Positions 6,691 to 9,142 of a stretch of DNA of 9,142 nt are shown here, one piece after another. The notes below the pieces were generated by a model, which was not told where the DNA came from, ran no database searches, and saw only the letters and a list, made by a program, of their open reading frames with translations. Origin of the DNA: Hyphomicrobiales bacterium (GTDB lineage: Bacteria; Pseudomonadota; Alphaproteobacteria; Rhizobiales; JAUVMS01); contig JAUVMS010000097.1 in the NCBI GenBank assembly GCA_030600135.1, positions 1-9,142 on the forward strand, in the 5' to 3' direction. Both the position numbers and the translations under genes were made by a program. Position 1 is the first letter of the stretch. Every line of letters starts with the position of its first letter.

Positions 6691-8565
6691 ATGGCGAGCG
6701 CGTGTGAATTTGATGTGATCGTTGTCGGCGGTGGTCATGCCGGAACCGAGGCCGCCGCCGCCGCCGCACGCATGGGTGCGCGCACTGCGCTGGTGACCCA
6801 TCGATTCGCCACCGTAGGTGAGATGTCGTGCAACCCGGCAATCGGTGGATTGGGCAAAGGCCACCTGGTGCGCGAGATCGATGCTCTCGACGGATTGATG
6901 GGGCGGGTCGCCGACGCCGCTGGCATTCAGTTCCGTCTGCTCAATCGCTCGAAGGGTCCGGCCGTCCAAGGACCGAGGGCTCAGGCCGATCGCAAGCTCT
7001 ATCGCCAAGCCATGCAATTGGCGATCCGCGCCACCCCAAATCTCGAAGTCGTCGAGGCCGAGGTTGCCGACGTCATCATTACGAGCGGCGAGGTCTCGGG
7101 CATAATTACCAGCGATGGTACTCGGCGCACGGCCGGCGCCGTCGTCATCACCACGGGTACGTTCCTAAATGGCCTCATCCATATCGGCGACCAGCAGATC
7201 CCCGCCGGCCGGGTGAACGAGGCGCCGGCCAGGGCCCTTGCCGATCGCCTCTATGCGCTGGGCTTCGCCATGGGTCGCCTCAAGACAGGCACGCCACCAC
7301 GTTTGGATGGGCGCACCATTGATTGGTCGGGCCTGGACGTGCAGGAGCCCGATGCCGATCCCGTGCCGTTCTCATTCTTGACGTCGAAGATCACGACCCC
7401 GCAGATCGCCTGCCACATAACCCATACCAACCAGGCGACCCACGACATCATTGAAGCCAATCTTGCCCGCTCGGCCATGTACTCCGGTCGTATCGAGGGA
7501 ACCGGCCCGCGCTATTGTCCCTCGATCGAGGACAAGGTCGTGCGCTTCGCCGAGCGCCAGGCGCATCAGATCTTTCTCGAACCCGAAGGCTTGGATGACG
7601 ACACGGTCTATCCCAACGGCATCTCTACGTCGTTACCCGAGGACGTCCAGCACGCCTTCCTGAAAACCATCCCGGGCTTGCAGAACGCCGCGGTACTCAG
7701 GGCCGGCTATGCCATCGAGTATGACTATGTCGATCCGCGAGAGCTGAGCCCGGCGCTTGAGACCAAGAAACTGCCGAGATTGTTTCTCGCAGGACAAATC
7801 AACGGGACGACGGGTTATGAGGAGGCGGGCGCGCAGGGACTGATCGCCGGCATCAATGCAGCGTTGCGGGCATCGGGCGGCTCGGATGACTTCGCCGTCT
7901 CCCGTGCCGATGGCTATCTTGGTGTCATGGTCGATGATCTGGTGACCAGAGGCGTCTCCGAACCCTACCGCATGTTCACCTCACGGGCCGAATACCGGCT
8001 GAGACTTCGCGCCGACAATGCCGATCAGCGCTTAACGCCGCTTGGTGCCGCGGTTGGTTGTGTCGGTTCCGAACGAGCCCGAGTCTATGGCCAAAAGGCT
8101 GCCAAGCTCGCAGCAGGCAGAAAACTCCTTCAGACCTTGAGCCTCACACCGACCGAGGCCGCCCGCCACGGCCTCAAGGTCAATCAGGATGGCCGCCGCC
8201 GCCGCGCCTTCGATTTGCTGTCGTTTCCGGACATCGACATGTCCGCACTGGAGCGCGTTTGGCCCGAAATCACCAAGCTCGATCCGGCGGTGTCCTCCCA
8301 ACTCACGGTCGATGCACAATATGCCGTCTATCTCGAGCGTCAAAAGGCCGATGTCGACGCCTTCCGCCGCGACGAGAACGTGCGCATACCGCGCCAGTTC
8401 GACTATGGCGCATTGTCAGGTCTCTCCAATGAGGTTCGCGAAAAGCTGGAGCGTCACCGTCCGGCCACATTGGCCCAGGCCTCGCGCATCGACGGCGTCA
8501 CCCCCGCCGCATTGCTCCTCGTGCTGGCGCATCTCAAAAAGGGCCCGCTGAAGGAAAGCGCCTAG
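6691..8565 (+). CDS. mnmG: tRNA uridine-5-carboxymethylaminomethyl enzyme MnmG
   Basis: MnmG (GidA) is the FAD- and NADH-dependent partner of MnmE in modifying U34 of tRNAs read at split codon boxes. The 624-residue protein is of normal length. It shows the FAD-binding GGGHAG (13-18), the signature SCNPAIGGLGKGHLVREIDALDG with Cys47 (46-68), RLKTGTPPRLDG (196-207), the catalytic-cysteine block GTGPRYCPSIEDK with Cys276 (270-282), the FAD-site block AGQINGTTGYEEAGAQGL (367-384) and SRAEYRLRLRADNADQRLTP (431-450). A C-terminal helical MnmE/tRNA-binding region follows (about 545-624, with RIPRQFDYGALSGLSNEVREKL). The ATG at 6691 is the first possible start, since an in-frame TGA lies at 6673. 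GAGGG at 6674-6678 is a distant ribosome-binding site. The stop overlaps the GTG of rsmG by one base, so the two are probably translationally coupled. Confidence 0.99.
   Translation: MASACEFDVIVVGGGHAGTEAAAAAARMGARTALVTHRFATVGEMSCNPAIGGLGKGHLVREIDALDGLMGRVADAAGIQFRLLNRSKGPAVQGPRAQADRKLYRQAMQLAIRATPNLEVVEAEVADVIITSGEVSGIITSDGTRRTAGAVVITTGTFLNGLIHIGDQQIPAGRVNEAPARALADRLYALGFAMGRLKTGTPPRLDGRTIDWSGLDVQEPDADPVPFSFLTSKITTPQIACHITHTNQATHDIIEANLARSAMYSGRIEGTGPRYCPSIEDKVVRFAERQAHQIFLEPEGLDDDTVYPNGISTSLPEDVQHAFLKTIPGLQNAAVLRAGYAIEYDYVDPRELSPALETKKLPRLFLAGQINGTTGYEEAGAQGLIAGINAALRASGGSDDFAVSRADGYLGVMVDDLVTRGVSEPYRMFTSRAEYRLRLRADNADQRLTPLGAAVGCVGSERARVYGQKAAKLAAGRKLLQTLSLTPTEAARHGLKVNQDGRRRRAFDLLSFPDIDMSALERVWPEITKLDPAVSSQLTVDAQYAVYLERQKADVDAFRRDENVRIPRQFDYGALSGLSNEVREKLERHRPATLAQASRIDGVTPAALLLVLAHLKKGPLKESA
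8551..8557 (+). promoter_or_regulatory. rsmG ribosome-binding site inside mnmG
   Basis: AAGGAAA lies seven bases before the GTG at 8565 and supports that start. No in-frame ATG occurs upstream of the first conserved RsmG residues, so this site decides the start. Confidence 0.7.
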
Positions 8566-9142
8566 TGTCGAGCCCCAACGATGGCCCACCCATTGCGTCC
8601 ATCCGAACCGCCCAAGACTTCGCCCAAACATTTGATGTTTCACGTGAAACACTTGAATGTCTTGAGGTTTTTGAGGATCTGCTCCGGCAATGGCAGGGCA
8701 TAAAGAACCTTGTCGCCTCCAGTTCGCTAGACGAAATTTGGCTCCGTCACTTCGCCGACAGCGCACAACTTGTCGCGCTCAAGCCAAATGCGCAAAAATG
8801 GTTGGATCTCGGCACTGGCGCCGGGTTTCCGGGGATGGTTCTTGCTATACTGCTAAGGAATGATTCGGCGGCACGCGTGACTGTCGTCGAAAGCAATGGC
8901 CGCAAGTGTGCGTTTCTGCGCGACGTCGCCCGCCAGACGGGTGTCGCTGTGGACATTGTGAGCGACCGAATTGAAAGCGTCGCCGAACACCGTAGTTTGG
9001 CAGGTGTTGAGGTTGTTACGGCGCGTGCGCTTGCTCCGCTTGGCAAGTTGCTCGGATATGCTGCACCGTTCTTTTCAGCCAGCACCTCGGGCCTTTTTTT
9101 AAAGGGCCGCGATGCGCTGAAGGAGATTGAGGCAGCCCGCAA
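8565..9142 (+). CDS. rsmG: 16S rRNA (guanine-N7) methyltransferase RsmG (3' partial)
   Basis: RsmG (GidB) methylates N7 of G527 in 16S rRNA using S-adenosylmethionine; its loss is known to give low-level streptomycin resistance. The window shows 192 codons of a family usually about 205-215 long, so only the extreme C-terminus is missing. Visible blocks are LEVFEDLLRQWQGIKNLVASSSLDEIWLRHFADS (33-66), the SAM-binding LDLGTGAGFPGMVLAI (80-95), VVESNGRKCAFLRDVAR (107-123), TARALAPLGKLL (152-163) and LFLKGRDA (177-184). The start is a GTG (8565) overlapping the mnmG TAG, with AAGGA upstream. Residues 25-29 (VSRET) are encoded by a perfect parS site, a constraint often seen in alphaproteobacterial RsmG. 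The N-terminal 23 residues before it are not conserved by eye. parA and parB are expected downstream. Confidence 0.97.
   Translation, partial: MSSPNDGPPIASIRTAQDFAQTFDVSRETLECLEVFEDLLRQWQGIKNLVASSSLDEIWLRHFADSAQLVALKPNAQKWLDLGTGAGFPGMVLAILLRNDSAARVTVVESNGRKCAFLRDVARQTGVAVDIVSDRIESVAEHRSLAGVEVVTARALAPLGKLLGYAAPFFSASTSGLFLKGRDALKEIEAAR
8636..8651. promoter_or_regulatory. parS: parS centromere site inside rsmG
   Basis: TGTTTCACGTGAAACA is identical to the site at 6426-6441 and lies in the rsmG coding frame. There GTT TCA CGT GAA ACA encodes Val25-Ser-Arg-Glu-Thr29. It is a perfect match to the ParB-binding consensus, so one stretch of DNA serves as both codons and centromere. Confidence 0.95.

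Overview
This window is a piece of an alphaproteobacterial chromosome close to the replication origin. The gene order hemE, hemJ, rho, mnmE, mnmG, rsmG is the arrangement that in many Alphaproteobacteria lies between oriC (usually next to hemE) and parA-parB (usually right after rsmG). The proteins fit that group, for example Rho beginning MQEMKLQELK and RsmG carrying DVSRET. The order Hyphomicrobiales is plausible, but I cannot fix a genus from sequence alone.

Layout. At the left edge is hemE, missing its N-terminus, followed 32 bp later by hemJ; both belong to heme synthesis. A short hairpin with a T-run follows hemJ. A leader of about 240 bp with a possible promoter and a C-rich stretch then precedes rho. 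A YyaL/DUF255 thioredoxin-domain gene lies on the minus strand, convergent with rho (15 bp apart) and divergent from mnmE (83 bp apart). Then come mnmE, a 279-bp non-coding gap, mnmG, and rsmG, whose GTG start overlaps the mnmG stop by one base. rsmG runs off the right edge only slightly before its expected end.

How the genes work together. MnmE and MnmG form the complex that modifies the wobble uridine of several tRNAs, and RsmG methylates 16S rRNA, so the right half is an RNA-modification cluster. HemE and HemJ act at two steps of the heme pathway. Rho terminates transcription. YyaL is an accessory neighbour of uncertain role.

The most interesting DNA is not protein-coding. Two identical, perfect 16-bp parS palindromes (TGTTTCACGTGAAACA) occur 2.2 kb apart, one just after mnmE and one embedded in the rsmG reading frame, where it encodes VSRET. 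Beside the first, the mnmE-mnmG gap holds an extremely dense cluster of GANTC, the sequence methylated by the alphaproteobacterial cell-cycle methyltransferase CcrM. There are 12 sites in about 200 bp, against roughly one per 600 bp in the rest of the window. They lie in degenerate GATTCC/CCTGG repeats that can form hairpins, and one GANTC falls in the spacer of a plausible mnmG promoter. The region may therefore link chromosome segregation, replication-dependent DNA methylation and transcription of mnmG. That link is inference; the motifs themselves are directly visible.
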